Source: an uncultured Gammaproteobacteria bacterium (lineage in GTDB: Bacteria > Pseudomonadota > Gammaproteobacteria > SZUA-152). From it: DNA of 44,753 nucleotides. Below, piece after piece: positions 1 through 8,720 of the stretch. Made by a program: the position numbers and the translations under genes. The notes under the pieces were generated by a model, which was given only the letters and a program-made list of their open reading frames with translations, did not search any database and was not told the origin of the DNA. The stretch lies in the NCBI GenBank assembly GCA_913009875.1, contig CAJVYS010000012.1, forward strand, positions 1 to 44,753. Reading direction: 5' to 3'. The first letter of the stretch is position 1. Each line of letters starts with the position of its first letter.

Positions 1-110
1 TGTCATCCACTGTTCACAGTATCTGCTCTGCACAGTATGCGTTGATGTCTCCTCGTTGACTCTTTTGACTTTTTGGTCTCGTCTGTGCTTCTCCTTATCT
101 TTTTTTTTTT
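1..110. other. Non-genomic-looking low-complexity lead sequence
   Basis: This T- and C-rich stretch ends in a run of ten or more T and is directly joined to a sequencing adapter. It has no coding potential consistent with the rest of the window. I read it as read-through or assembly junk at a contig end. That is inferred from its position next to the adapter, because the sequence itself is not a recognised vector. Confidence 0.75.
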
Positions 111-168
111 AATGATACGGCGACCACCGAGATCTACACTCTTTCCCTACACGACGCTCTTCCGATCT
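111..168 (+). other. Illumina P5/TruSeq universal adapter (contamination)
   Basis: The 58 bases begin AATGATACGGCGACCACCGA and end in ACGCTCTTCCGATCT, which is the full Illumina P5 plus read-1 adapter. Genomic sequence resumes at 169. On the minus strand the adapter extends the tsaB reading frame with the artefact peptide beginning RSEERRVGKE, which is widespread in contaminated databases. This is direct sequence recognition. Confidence 0.99.
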
Positions 169-828
169 CTTCCACGTCACCTTGTCGCGCAGATACACCG
201 GCAGGGCCTGCTCGGCGCTGACCGCCTCGCCAGCAGCGAAGGCAGCGGCACCCAGCTGTGATACCGCCGCCGCACGCGGCAGGGCCTTCGGCGCCTGCAC
301 CGATACCTGCCCGGCATGGCGCGCGCACAAGCTATCGCCGTACACACCCCAGCCGCTGCCGGCGCCCAGCCAGTCCTCGCCGCTCACGGCGGGTGTCGCA
401 GCGGGGGCGACCACGCACTCCTCACCCTGCAGACGCACCAGGCCGCTTTCGCCGCGCCGGTACCGGCCCCAGTAAACCTCGTCCATGCGCGCGTCGATGG
501 CCGCCAGCACCCGCGCGGCATCGGTAGCCTGCGCCAGTGCCGCCAGGGTCGAGATGGGCAACACCGGAAGATCCGCGCCAAAGGCCACACCCTGCGCCAC
601 GCCCACGCCGATACGGACACCGGTGAAGGCGCCGGGGCCGCGGCCGAAGGCCAGTGCATCCACCTGCTGCAGAGAGATATCGGCCTCTGCCAGTAAAGAC
701 TCCAGCATGGGCAGAATCAATGCTGAATGCCCGCGCGGGGCGATCTCGAAGCGCTCGCAGATCTCACCATCGATGTTCAGCGCTGCGGAACAGGCCTCGG
801 TGGCGGTTTCCAGTGCGAGTATGATCAT
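169..828 (-). CDS. tsaB: tRNA threonylcarbamoyladenosine biosynthesis protein TsaB, 3'-truncated
   Basis: TsaB is the regulatory ASKHA-fold partner of TsaD and TsaE in making the t6A modification at A37 of ANN-decoding tRNAs. The protein begins MIILALETATEACSAAL and carries the family segment GRGPGAFTGVRIG near residues 62-74. The start at 828 is chosen because AGGAG lies just upstream; an extension to 918 would run into repeat sequence. Only 220 codons are genomic. E. coli TsaB has 231 residues, so roughly the last ten are lost where the adapter begins at 168. The residues after K220 are adapter translation. Its neighbour is yoaA, as in enterobacteria, but a 307-bp repeat-filled gap separates them. 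Confidence 0.95.
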
Positions 829-886
829 TTCAGCTCCTGTGCAATCGGTCATTTGCCACGGAGGCACAAAGGACACAGAGTATTTT

Positions 887-914
887 TTCTCGTTACACCG
901 CTCTGCGGTGTCAC
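887..914. repeat. Short repeat with ACACCGC hairpin, copy 1
   Basis: TTTCTCGTTACACCGCTCTG followed by CGGTGTCAC forms a hairpin with a 7-bp stem (895-901 with 905-911, loop TCT). Nearly the same sequence recurs at 33307-33334, both times close to REP elements. It is preceded at 853-880 by one arm of the GCCACRGAGGCAC repeat family. Confidence 0.6.
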
Positions 915-956
915 GCAAAGGGATGGATCATTCTACCGCGAGCAGCGTGGCGCTGA

Positions 957-1128
957 GCGCCACAGAGGCACGGAGTGCATGGAGAACACCTGGCCAACCT
1001 GTGGGAGCGGCTTTAGCCGCGATGACTATGGCAGCAAGTCATTCGCGGCTAAAGCCGCTCCCACAAGTTGTATGTTTTCTCCCACAAATTTTTATGTTTT
1101 CTCTGTGCACTCCGTGCCTCTGTAGCGC
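957..1128. repeat. Long inverted repeat (CACAGAGGCACGGAGTGCA arms) enclosing a REPIN
   Basis: The left arm (957-987, GCGCCACAGAGGCACGGAGT onward) is the near-perfect reverse complement of the right arm (1101-1128). Between them sits a complete REPIN at 1001-1064. The arms belong to a dispersed intergenic family seen again at 17136, 21325-21403, 29047-29227, 33450 and 41767. The nesting suggests that the REPIN landed inside an existing palindrome. Confidence 0.75.
1001..1064. repeat. REPIN, family GTGGGAGCGGCTTTAGCCGCGA
   Basis: Two copies of GTGGGAGCGGCTTTAGCCGC face each other in inverted orientation, separated by about 20 bp. Each contains its own small hairpin (GCGGCTTTAGCCGC). The GTGG head is the tetranucleotide known to mark REP sequences recognised by RAYT transposases. 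Related copies occur at 14499, 17001 and 33187-33296. Confidence 0.85.
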
Positions 1129-1135
1129 AAAAAAA

Positions 1136-3073
1136 TCAGTCAACAAAAAAGGCCTGCACATCCGCCACCTCGCGTGTCACCGGCATCGGCGGCAGGCTGG
1201 CACGGAACACGCGGCCATAGGGCTTGGTTTGCAGGCGCGGGTCACAAAGCATCAGCACACCACGGTCACTGACGTCGCGAATCAGCCGTCCCACGCCCTG
1301 CTTCAGGGTTATGACCGCTTGCGGCAGCTGGTGTTGCATGAACGGGTTCATGCCCTGCTCGCGCATGGCGGCGAGACGCGCGGCGAGCACCGGATCGTCG
1401 GGGGCGGCGAAGGGTAGCTTGTCGATAATCACGCAGGACAGCGCCTCGCCGCGCACGTCCACGCCCTCCCAGAAACTGCTGGTGCCCACCAGCACCGCGT
1501 TGCCCGCCTCGCGGAAACGATCCAGCAATTCGCCACGCGGCGCGTCACCCTGCACCAGCAAGGGGTAGGCGATGTAGTCACGCAGCAGCTCGGCCGCCGC
1601 CTTCAGCGCGCGATGGCTGGTCATCAGAAAAAAGGCCCGCCCGCGACTGGCAGCCAGCACCGGCAACGCCGCCTGCACCACCGCCTCGGTGTAACCCGGA
1701 CTGTTGGGCTCGGGCATCTGCGGCGGCAGATACATGAGGGTCTGATGGGGATAGTCGAAGGGGCTGTCCCACTGCCGGCCGCAGCTTTCGTCGAGGCCGA
1801 GGCCGTGGGCGAAGTGAGCGAAACTGCTGCCGACCGCAAGGGTCGCGGAGGTGAAAACCCACGCGCTCTTCTGTCGCTCGACATAACTGCGGAAGGTATC
1901 GCCGATGTCCAGCGGTGTCTCGTGCAGCATGAAACCGCGCGGGGTGGTTTCGAACCAGAGGATGGCCGACTTCTGTGCGGCCTCCGCTTCGCCCGCTTCT
2001 GCGGTGGATTCAACGGCGACCGACTCAATGCCGTCGACAAAGCGCAACAGCTGCGCCTGTAATTCCTGACTGCGTCGCCAGCAGCGCTCCAGACCCTTGC
2101 CACACTCGGCCACGGACTCCAGATAGGCCTCCAGTTCTCCCAGAGCCTGACGCAAAACGTCCATGGCCGAACCACCACCCTGCCAGGGCGCCCGGCGGGC
2201 GAAACGCCCCAGTGACAGACGAAAATCGCGCACGGCCTTTTCCAGTGTCGCGGCGATGTCCTTGGCCTCGCGCGGGTCCGGGGCCTCGGCGTGGATCTCC
2301 AGCAGGGCATCGCGGCTCAGATCCAGCAATTGACGACTACCGAGATTGACGCCGAAAAAGTTGCTCGCCACGGCCGGCAGCTGGTGGGCCTCATCGAAGA
2401 TGAAGGCGTTGACGCCCGGCAGCACCTCGCCAAAGCCCTCATCACGCAGGGCCATGTCGGCGAAGAACAGATGATGGTTGACCACCAGCACCTCAGCCGC
2501 CTGCGCCGCCTTGCGCGCCTTGACCACGAAGCAGTCGGCGAAGGCCGGGCATTCGCCACCCAGGCAGTTGTCGGTGGTGGAGGTGACGCGCGGCCAGATG
2601 GGGGCGTCTTCGGGGATGCCGTCCAGCTCGGCGATATCGCCACTCTCGGTGCGCCCGGCCCAGCTGCGTACGCGCGCCAGCTGATCCTGCTGCGCGGGCG
2701 GCAGGCGTCCGCCGGCCTCGGTCACCTGCAGGCGATGCGGGCAGAGGTAATTGGCGCGCCCCTTGAGCAGGGCAATGGAGGTGGCGACGCCCAACGCCTT
2801 GCGCACCGTGGGCAGGTCGCGGTGGAAGAGCTGATCCTGCAGATTCTTGGTGCCGGTGGAGATGAGCACCTTCTGCCCGCACAGCAGCGCCGGCACCAGA
2901 TAGGCGAAGGTCTTGCCGGTGCCGGTGCCGGCCTCGGCGATGAGCAGGCCGTTATTGTCCAGCGTCGACGCCACCGCCTCGGCCATTTCCTGCTGTTGGC
3001 GGCGCGGGGCGAAACCGGGGATGTGATGGGCAAGGGGGCCGGCGGCCCCGAGCAGTTCGGAAATGCTGAACAT
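1136..3073 (-). CDS. yoaA: ATP-dependent DNA helicase, YoaA/DinG family (XPD-like, Fe-S)
   Basis: This is a superfamily 2 DNA helicase of the XPD-like branch, thought to work 5'-3' in replication repair. The 645 residues show Walker A GTGTGKT at 49-55, four cysteines at 111, 170, 175 and 181 that match the iron-sulfur cluster ligands, and the DEAH box at 227-230. Late motifs include GTSSFWEGVD and QGVGRLIRD, the arginine-finger motif VI. Length and motif order fit YoaA/DinG of about 640-700 residues. Adjacency to tsaB favours YoaA over DinG, because the same pairing exists in E. coli; that naming is inferred from synteny. Confidence 0.93.
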   Translation of the reverse strand: MFSISELLGAAGPLAHHIPGFAPRRQQQEMAEAVASTLDNNGLLIAEAGTGTGKTFAYLVPALLCGQKVLISTGTKNLQDQLFHRDLPTVRKALGVATSIALLKGRANYLCPHRLQVTEAGGRLPPAQQDQLARVRSWAGRTESGDIAELDGIPEDAPIWPRVTSTTDNCLGGECPAFADCFVVKARKAAQAAEVLVVNHHLFFADMALRDEGFGEVLPGVNAFIFDEAHQLPAVASNFFGVNLGSRQLLDLSRDALLEIHAEAPDPREAKDIAATLEKAVRDFRLSLGRFARRAPWQGGGSAMDVLRQALGELEAYLESVAECGKGLERCWRRSQELQAQLLRFVDGIESVAVESTAEAGEAEAAQKSAILWFETTPRGFMLHETPLDIGDTFRSYVERQKSAWVFTSATLAVGSSFAHFAHGLGLDESCGRQWDSPFDYPHQTLMYLPPQMPEPNSPGYTEAVVQAALPVLAASRGRAFFLMTSHRALKAAAELLRDYIAYPLLVQGDAPRGELLDRFREAGNAVLVGTSSFWEGVDVRGEALSCVIIDKLPFAAPDDPVLAARLAAMREQGMNPFMQHQLPQAVITLKQGVGRLIRDVSDRGVLMLCDPRLQTKPYGRVFRASLPPMPVTREVADVQAFFVD

Positions 3074-3098
3074 GGGGAATGTGCCGCGCGGGCGGCGC

Positions 3099-3632
3099 TC
3101 AGGCCGCCGTTTCGTCGTCGATCAGGCCGCGTTCCTGCGACCACACCAGGCGGCCGATGGCACGGAAGCGTGCCACGGACATGGCGCCACGTTTTGCACG
3201 GCTGGCCGAGGTATCCGCCATGGCCTCGGTGATGGCCTCACGGGCGGCCTCGATGATCTGCTGCGGTTCGTAATTCTCGTCCATGATGATCAGCATCACG
3301 CTGTCCCAGTCCTGATCCACCTTGATCTGGCCGATGCGTTGACCGCTCTTCTTATCGTTGAAAATGGTGCGGCCCTTGATCTGGATGCGGCGGCCTTCGC
3401 GCGGCCCGGTGCCAATGGCGTCGTAACCACCGGCACCCGGCTCGGCGGGGATCAGCTTCAGCAGGCGGATCACGTCGTGCACCGCGATCTCGGTGCTGAT
3501 GCCCAGTGCCTTGCCGGTGGCGCGCCGGTAATCCGCCGCCAGCTTGCGCGCCTCCAGCATCAGCTTGTCTACGTCGTATACCGCCATGGCTGTCGTGTTC
3601 TGCCCATCTTTTCTAACCAAATGTCGCGCCAT
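3099..3632 (-). CDS. Conserved protein of unknown function, possible nuclease-like fold
   Basis: I do not recognise an assigned function. The 177-residue product has an N-terminal helical part (MAVYDVDKLMLEARKLAADY), a central stretch YDAIGTGPREGRRIQIKGR, and a C-terminal basic region. The spacing of the D in YDAIG and the IQIKGR strand resembles a PD-(D/E)xK nuclease core with Q in place of the acidic residue, so activity is doubtful; this is inference only. An alternative start at 3587 (MAVYDVDK) may be the real one, since neither start has a good ribosome site. It lies 25 bp upstream of yoaA on the same strand and is probably cotranscribed with it. Confidence 0.75.
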   Translation of the reverse strand: MARHLVRKDGQNTTAMAVYDVDKLMLEARKLAADYRRATGKALGISTEIAVHDVIRLLKLIPAEPGAGGYDAIGTGPREGRRIQIKGRTIFNDKKSGQRIGQIKVDQDWDSVMLIIMDENYEPQQIIEAAREAITEAMADTSASRAKRGAMSVARFRAIGRLVWSQERGLIDDETAA

Positions 3633-3688
3633 TATGACCGCAAGTCATTGAAAAATCACTCGGCCGACGTTTCGGACCGACAAGGGCA

Positions 3689-4081
3689 TCAACTCCGTGC
3701 CGCAGCCTGACGCGCCTGTTCGACGAGACGCCGGTTCTTCTCCCGCAACACCGTATCCCCTGGCGCCAGACTGTTGGATTTGTTGGCCAGACTCACCGCC
3801 TGCGCATAGCGCCCCTGGCGAAAGCGCACCGTGGCCAAGTGGTGCCACAGCCAGGCATTGCGCGGTTCAATGCGCAAAGCACGCTCCAGCAGCGCCGCCG
3901 CCTGTTCCCATTGCCCGGCCTGAACGTGGGTATCGGCCCGGGCCAGCAGCGAGGTCGCCGCCCGGCCGGTCACCGCCGATGCGTCTTCCTCACCCGTCTG
4001 CGGCCCGGCACAGGCAGTGACAAAGAGGGCGAACACGATAGGAATAATATGTCGCAGAGGAAAGAAAAGGTGTCTTGGCAT
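3689..4081 (-). CDS. TPR-containing lipoprotein
   Basis: This is a small envelope lipoprotein of 130 residues. A hydrophobic signal segment (about residues 8-22) ends in the lipobox FVTAC with the lipidated cysteine at 24. Residues 45-115 hold about two tetratricopeptide repeats (AGQWEQAAALLERALRIEPR and RFRQGRYAQAVSLANKSNSL), a protein-protein interaction fold. The residues after Cys (A, G) would allow outer-membrane sorting. It is first in the minus-strand run leading to yoaA and tsaB. The partner is unknown. Confidence 0.85.
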   Translation of the reverse strand: MPRHLFFPLRHIIPIVFALFVTACAGPQTGEEDASAVTGRAATSLLARADTHVQAGQWEQAAALLERALRIEPRNAWLWHHLATVRFRQGRYAQAVSLANKSNSLAPGDTVLREKNRRLVEQARQAAARS

Positions 4082-4444
4082 GTCTTATTATTATCTATAC
4101 ATTCAGGAAGCGGGAGGGATAATGGAGAAAATATAGCTCAAACCGATACTTAACTTGATAAACTCTCCACAAGCCACAAGTTTCTCCAACTCACGAAAAC
4201 GGTTTCACTGCAAGATGTAGACATACGCGCATTATCCTCTAAAGTACGGTCCCTCATCGGACGAAGTTCCCCCTGTCGGCCACCGGCGCCCTTTGCCTGA
4301 CCTGCCACAGCAAATAATATCGGGAATCAAAACCGTAACATCAACAATAAAAACACCTGGGGTGACAAAGTTACAGTCAGCACACTGCTGCTTCGCTAGT
4401 GTCCCGTGTCCCCCCGCAAATACCCATTGAGCAAGGAAACCACC
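4082..4444. other. Divergent intergenic region without a recognisable gene
   Basis: The 363 bp separate the TPR lipoprotein (minus) from the haem protein (plus). The part near 4082-4150 is AT-rich and could hold promoters for both sides, but no clear -35/-10 pair or operator stands out. AAGGA just before 4445 is the ribosome binding site of the following gene. Confidence 0.6.
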
Positions 4445-5017
4445 ATGAAAACGCTGCTACGCGTCGCACTGATCTGCACCCTTCCCTTCTCCACCGCCCT
4501 GTCTGCCGATGACCATTTCGCCCAGCGGCTCCAGGACAGCCGTGAGGCGGTACAGTCGTTCGCCCGTGCCCTGAAGGGAAACCTGCAGAATGTCCTGCAG
4601 AAAAAGGGGCCGGCGGAGGCAGTGGAGGCCTGCAGTTCCATCGCGCCACTGATCGCCATGACCAAGTCCAAGTCCTATAGCTGGAAGATCAGCCGCACCA
4701 GCCTCAAGCTGCGTGATCCCGATAACGCCCCCGATGCCTGGGAACGTGCCGTGATGGAACAGTTTGAGGCACGCAAGGCCAAGGGCGAAGATGTCAACAA
4801 GCTGGAGTACTACGAAGTGGTGGAGATGGACGGCAACAGGATGTTTCGCTATATGAAGGCCATTCCCACGCTGGAGAAGCCCTGCCTCATCTGCCACGGC
4901 AGCAACCTGCGCCCGGACGTCGTCGCCGCCCTCGACAAGCATTTTCCCCACGACAAGGCGCGGGGCTTCAAGGCCGGTGATATCCGCGGCGCCTTTACCA
5001 TTATCCAGCCGCTGTAA
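4445..5017 (+). CDS. Periplasmic mono-haem c-type protein, DUF3365/Tll0287-like
   Basis: This is a secreted 190-residue protein with a signal peptide (MKTLLRVALICTLPFSTALS, cleavage before ADD) and one c-type haem attachment motif CLICH at 147-151. The arrangement, with a long helical N-terminal half, a segment running WERAVMEQFEARKAKG, and a late CxxCH, matches the DUF3365 (Tll0287-like) haem-binding family, implicated in redox sensing or electron transfer. The start at 4445 is preferred because AAGGA precedes it and it gives a clean signal peptide; the ATG at 4406 would add 13 residues in front. It converges on pldA with a 19-bp gap. Its partner is unknown. Confidence 0.85.
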   Translation: MKTLLRVALICTLPFSTALSADDHFAQRLQDSREAVQSFARALKGNLQNVLQKKGPAEAVEACSSIAPLIAMTKSKSYSWKISRTSLKLRDPDNAPDAWERAVMEQFEARKAKGEDVNKLEYYEVVEMDGNRMFRYMKAIPTLEKPCLICHGSNLRPDVVAALDKHFPHDKARGFKAGDIRGAFTIIQPL

Positions 5018-5036
5018 GGGCCGTTGAAAAACCCTG

Positions 5037-6077
5037 TTACAACCAGTCGGTAAGGGCGATACCGACGCCCAGGCGATTCACCCGGGCGTCGTAGTCGATC
5101 AAGCTCTCGCCGTAGCCATTGAAATACTGCACATAGCCCTTCAGGCGCTCACCGATGGGAAAAGACCAGCCCAGCTCGACAGCGCCGCGATTCGTGCTGC
5201 GCAGGTTGTTGCGCAGCATCAGGCTGTAGGTATTCCTGCCGCGCTTGTAGATGCCGCGCAATTCACCATGGCCCATGTAATCCAGGATGTCCGGATTGTC
5301 GTCACCGCTGGGATCAGTGGCGCTGGTTTTTGACTCCTCGGGAATCCGGTACCAGGGACGCAGGCTGAGCACCATGTTGCGCCGCTCGAAGACGAAGTTG
5401 GCATAGAGGCGATTCCAGCTGCGCGACTGGGGGCCCGGACGGCCGTTGGACTGATGGTTCAGGCCCAGGACGATGACACGGTTGCGCAGGCCGAACAGAC
5501 TCCACCGCTGCGGCAGCAACAGGAACACCTCCGGCTCATGGTTGGTCTCGCGGAAGGGACTGGAAAACTCGCTGCTGTAGGCCTGCCAGTAGGACTGGTT
5601 GGTGTAGGCGAAGAACAGCAGGCTGTCGCGGCCCAGCACGCCGCTGGCCACCTGAAACTTGAGGCTCAGCTGGAATTTCACCTCCAGATTCTGCAGCCGC
5701 CCTTCCAGACCCGCGTAGGGGGCCTCGTTGGGGCGGGAGTTGTAGGTAACCGGCAGCACATAGTTGGGTTTGTGGGCGGTGATAACAAAAGGATTGTTCT
5801 CGATCTGGCGCTCATCGAACAGACGCTCACTCACCACCGAGGCTTCCTCCGCCACCACCTGTCTGCAATATTCCCGCAGTTCACTCACCGGGGTATCCAC
5901 CGCCGCCTGCTTGAGACGCTCCAGCAGGCATTGCGCCAATGCAGAACCATCAGCTGGGACAGGGCCGTCAGCGGACACAGAACCGTCGACCAACACAGCG
6001 TCATCAGCCACCACCGCGGTCGCGCAAAACGCCAGCACGCCAGCCAGCACATATCCGCAATATCTCTTAACCTTCAT
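5037..6077 (-). CDS. pldA: Outer membrane phospholipase A (OMPLA)
   Basis: OMPLA hydrolyses phospholipids that reach the outer leaflet of the outer membrane; it is calcium-dependent and active as a dimer. The product has a signal peptide (to about residue 24) and a beta-barrel part from about 97 to 346. The catalytic triad is intact: H208 and S210 in NHQSNGRPGPQSRSWNR with N222 fourteen residues after the histidine, the spacing of H142/S144/N156 in E. coli. The C-terminus shows YFNGYGESLIDYDARVNRLG and ends in an aromatic-rich strand. The stretch at 30-47 (VDGSVSADGPVPADGSAL) is a small imperfect DGS/DGP repeat not typical of the family. The gene follows mrcB on the minus strand after a 49-bp gap. 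Confidence 0.95.
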   Translation of the reverse strand: MKVKRYCGYVLAGVLAFCATAVVADDAVLVDGSVSADGPVPADGSALAQCLLERLKQAAVDTPVSELREYCRQVVAEEASVVSERLFDERQIENNPFVITAHKPNYVLPVTYNSRPNEAPYAGLEGRLQNLEVKFQLSLKFQVASGVLGRDSLLFFAYTNQSYWQAYSSEFSSPFRETNHEPEVFLLLPQRWSLFGLRNRVIVLGLNHQSNGRPGPQSRSWNRLYANFVFERRNMVLSLRPWYRIPEESKTSATDPSGDDNPDILDYMGHGELRGIYKRGRNTYSLMLRNNLRSTNRGAVELGWSFPIGERLKGYVQYFNGYGESLIDYDARVNRLGVGIALTDWL

Positions 6078-6126
6078 CGTTCGTTCGTCTCCCCACTTCG
6101 TGCGGCCCGTCTATCAAGGGCTGAAA

Positions 6127-8400
6127 TCAATCCTGGCAGCGCGCCCGCTCACGCGGCGCGGTGCCCTCTGCAAAGGGCAGGCGTACGGCGCTACGGCAAT
6201 CCTTGTCGATGCGTAGCCCGCTACGCGAATCCACCCATACCCACTCGACGCCCAGCGGTGCTGGCGGTTCAAAGGGCTGGACATCAAGTCGACGCAGGGT
6301 GTCGGCCCACACACGCAGGGCACCGCGCGCACCGGTGAGGCCTGCGGGCTGGTTGTCGTCACGCCCCAGCCACACCACCGCCAGGCGGTCACCGCTGAAG
6401 CCGGCGAACCAGCTATCACGCAAGTCGTCGGTGGTGCCGGTCTTGCCGGCCACGGTGAGCGACCCGGGCAGACTGCGATAGGCGGACTTGCCGGTGCCGT
6501 GACGCACCGCGTTGACCAACGCGGCATCGAGCAGGAACACGGGCAGCGCCGGCGCCGCCTGCACCACCTCCAGCGGGTAGCGTTGCAGTGGCCCACCCTG
6601 CGGCGTGAGCACGGCGCGGATGGCGCGCAGCGGGGTACGGAAGCCGCCGGCGGCGAGGGTGTGATACATCTGCGCCACCTCAAACGGCGACAGGCTGGCG
6701 GTGCCCAGCAGTTGCGCAGGCCAGGCGGGCAGCTCGCGCTCGATACCCAGCGCCTGCAGGGTATCGAGCACCGCCGGTACGCCCAATGCCAGGCCGAGGC
6801 GCGCCGTGGCCTGGTTGTAGGATTGAGCGAGGGCCTGGAACAACGGCACCTGGCCGTGGCTCTGGTGATCGAAATTGCGCGGCTGCCAGGTCTCGCCACC
6901 ACCCAGATCAAGGGTCAATGGACCGTCGTCGAGTAGCGTGGCGAGGGTGTAGTCGCCGCGCGCCAGGGCCGTCAGGTAAATGGCCGGCTTGACCAGCGAG
7001 CCGATGGGCCGCTGCGCATCCAGAGCGCGGTTAAAGCCAGCGAAACGCGGATCGCGCCCGCCAACCACCGCCAGTACCTCTCCCGAATTGACGTCCACGG
7101 TCACCGAGCCGCCCTGCAGGTCCTCGCCCGGCAGGCGCGCGAGCTGCCCGCTGAGGGCCGCCTCGGCGGCCTGCTGCACCTCGGGATCGAGGCTGGTGAA
7201 GATGCGCAGGCCCTCGGAGCGCAGATCCTCATCGCTGTAATCACGCCGCAACTGACGGCGCACCAGGTCCATGAAGGCCGGCAAACGGGTGACGCCGCTG
7301 GTGGCACGCGGCGTCACCCCCAGCGAGTGCTCGCGGGCAACGGCCGCCTGCGCAGAATCAAGCATCCCCCGCTCGGCCATCAGGCTCAGCACCAGGTCAC
7401 GGCGCTCGCGCGCTCGCACCGGATAGCGCCGCGGGTCGTAATAGGATGGCCCCTTCACCAGCGCCACCAGCAGGGCGATCTGCTCGATCTTCAGCTGCCC
7501 CAGCGGGCGCTCGAAATAGAACTGGCTGGCGAGGCCGAAGCCGTGGATGGCGCGGCGGCCGTCCTGTCCCAGATAGATCTCATTGAGATAGGCCTCGAGG
7601 ATCTCGTCTTTGTCGTAGCGCCATTCCAGCAGCAGGGCCATGATGGCCTCGTTGAGCTTGCGCGTGAGGGTACGCTCGCTGCTAAGAAAGAAGTTTTTCA
7701 CCAGCTGTTGGGTGAGGGTGCTGCCGCCCTGCACCGTGCGTCCGGCGTGCAAATTGGCCAGCAGTGCACGGCCAATGGCACGCGGCGAGACGCCGTGGTG
7801 CTGGTAGAAATCGCGGTCTTCCACCGTCAACAGCGCGTCGATGAGCAACGGCGGCACCTCGTCGAGGCGCACCAGCACGCGGTCTTCCTTATGGGCGGGG
7901 TAGATACGGCCGATCAGCGGCGGATCGAGGCGAACCAGATCCAGCACATCGCCGTTGTCGGCACGCCAGATATCGCTCAGGCCCCGGCGGGAAAATTCCA
8001 CCCGCAGGGGGCGCGAGGGCTCACGGCCATCCCAGAAATCGAAGGCACGGGTGGTGATGACCAGACTACGCCCGAGCCGGGCATAGGTGCCGGGTTGGTG
8101 CGGACGATTGCGTTCACGATAGCCGAGACGCCGCAGTTCGGCCTGCAGTTGGTCAACCGTCAGCGCCTGTCCGGGATACAGCTCCAGCGGCCGCGCATAG
8201 ACCTGCGCCGGCAGCGCCCAACGTTTGCCCTCGAACTGCTGGCGCACCTGACCGTCGAGCCAGGCCACATAAACCAGCAGCGCAATGAAGCCGATGACCG
8301 CGACGGCAAGCAGCGTGCGCAGCACCGGGCGCCTTTTCTGTGGGCGCCGGCGGCGGCTGGCGGGTTTGCGCCGGGGCTTGGGAGATTTGCGACGGGCCAT
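6127..8400 (-). CDS. mrcB: Penicillin-binding protein 1B (bifunctional peptidoglycan synthase)
   Basis: This class A PBP polymerises lipid II and cross-links the stem peptides at the inner membrane. In 757 residues it shows a very basic cytoplasmic tail (1-26), one membrane helix (27-47), a UB2H-like region, the GT51 domain with catalytic E194 in VEDRDFYQHHG and GGSTLTQQLVKN at 225-236, and a transpeptidase domain with S468 and K471 (IGSLVK), SYN at 527-529 and KTG at 653-655. E. coli PBP1B is 844 residues. A longer frame to 8469 exists, but its extra 23 codons lie inside the MITE-like repeat, so 8400 is taken as the start. No good ribosome binding site is visible between the ATG and the repeat. 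Confidence 0.95.
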   Translation of the reverse strand: MARRKSPKPRRKPASRRRRPQKRRPVLRTLLAVAVIGFIALLVYVAWLDGQVRQQFEGKRWALPAQVYARPLELYPGQALTVDQLQAELRRLGYRERNRPHQPGTYARLGRSLVITTRAFDFWDGREPSRPLRVEFSRRGLSDIWRADNGDVLDLVRLDPPLIGRIYPAHKEDRVLVRLDEVPPLLIDALLTVEDRDFYQHHGVSPRAIGRALLANLHAGRTVQGGSTLTQQLVKNFFLSSERTLTRKLNEAIMALLLEWRYDKDEILEAYLNEIYLGQDGRRAIHGFGLASQFYFERPLGQLKIEQIALLVALVKGPSYYDPRRYPVRARERRDLVLSLMAERGMLDSAQAAVAREHSLGVTPRATSGVTRLPAFMDLVRRQLRRDYSDEDLRSEGLRIFTSLDPEVQQAAEAALSGQLARLPGEDLQGGSVTVDVNSGEVLAVVGGRDPRFAGFNRALDAQRPIGSLVKPAIYLTALARGDYTLATLLDDGPLTLDLGGGETWQPRNFDHQSHGQVPLFQALAQSYNQATARLGLALGVPAVLDTLQALGIERELPAWPAQLLGTASLSPFEVAQMYHTLAAGGFRTPLRAIRAVLTPQGGPLQRYPLEVVQAAPALPVFLLDAALVNAVRHGTGKSAYRSLPGSLTVAGKTGTTDDLRDSWFAGFSGDRLAVVWLGRDDNQPAGLTGARGALRVWADTLRRLDVQPFEPPAPLGVEWVWVDSRSGLRIDKDCRSAVRLPFAEGTAPRERARCQD

Positions 8401-8409
8401 TGTGCACTC

Positions 8410-8620
8410 AGGAGTCTGTCGGATTTGGGAATAATCGGCTGCGCTGATGGGAGAGCGGCCAAAATTCATCCGATTTTTCGTTAAATAGCACCACTATTCG
8501 CCTACAGGGATGTAGGCGAGGGGCGAGAGCAGGATGCGGTAGCTTAGCCTCAAAATCGGATGAATTTTGACTCACTCTCCCATCATGCTCGCTACGATTA
8601 CCCAAACCCGACAGACTCCT
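8410..8620. mobile_element. MITE-like inverted-repeat element upstream of mrcB
   Basis: The ends (AGGAGTCTGTCGGATTTGGG at 8410 and its inverted partner ending at 8620) begin arms of about 69 bp (8410-8478 and 8552-8620) that match at roughly four of five positions. Shared blocks include GATGGGAGAG and CAAAATTCATCCGATTTT. The core holds a further perfect hairpin, CGCCTACA-GGGA-TGTAGGCG (8499-8518). There is no transposase inside, so it would have to move in trans. I see no convincing target duplication, and I cannot assign the parent insertion sequence. Confidence 0.75.
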
Positions 8621-8720
8621 AGCGGAAAAAGCCGCATTGTAACGCAATTCCGGCGGCTGATTTCTTACCCCGCCAGGCCCATACTCAGGACATCAAGCAG
8701 GCAAGGGGAAAAGACCGAAC

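Noticed and set aside
73-261. Small plus-strand protein beginning MVSSVLLLIF
   Set aside because: It is made from the poly-T run and Illumina adapter, a common contamination peptide.
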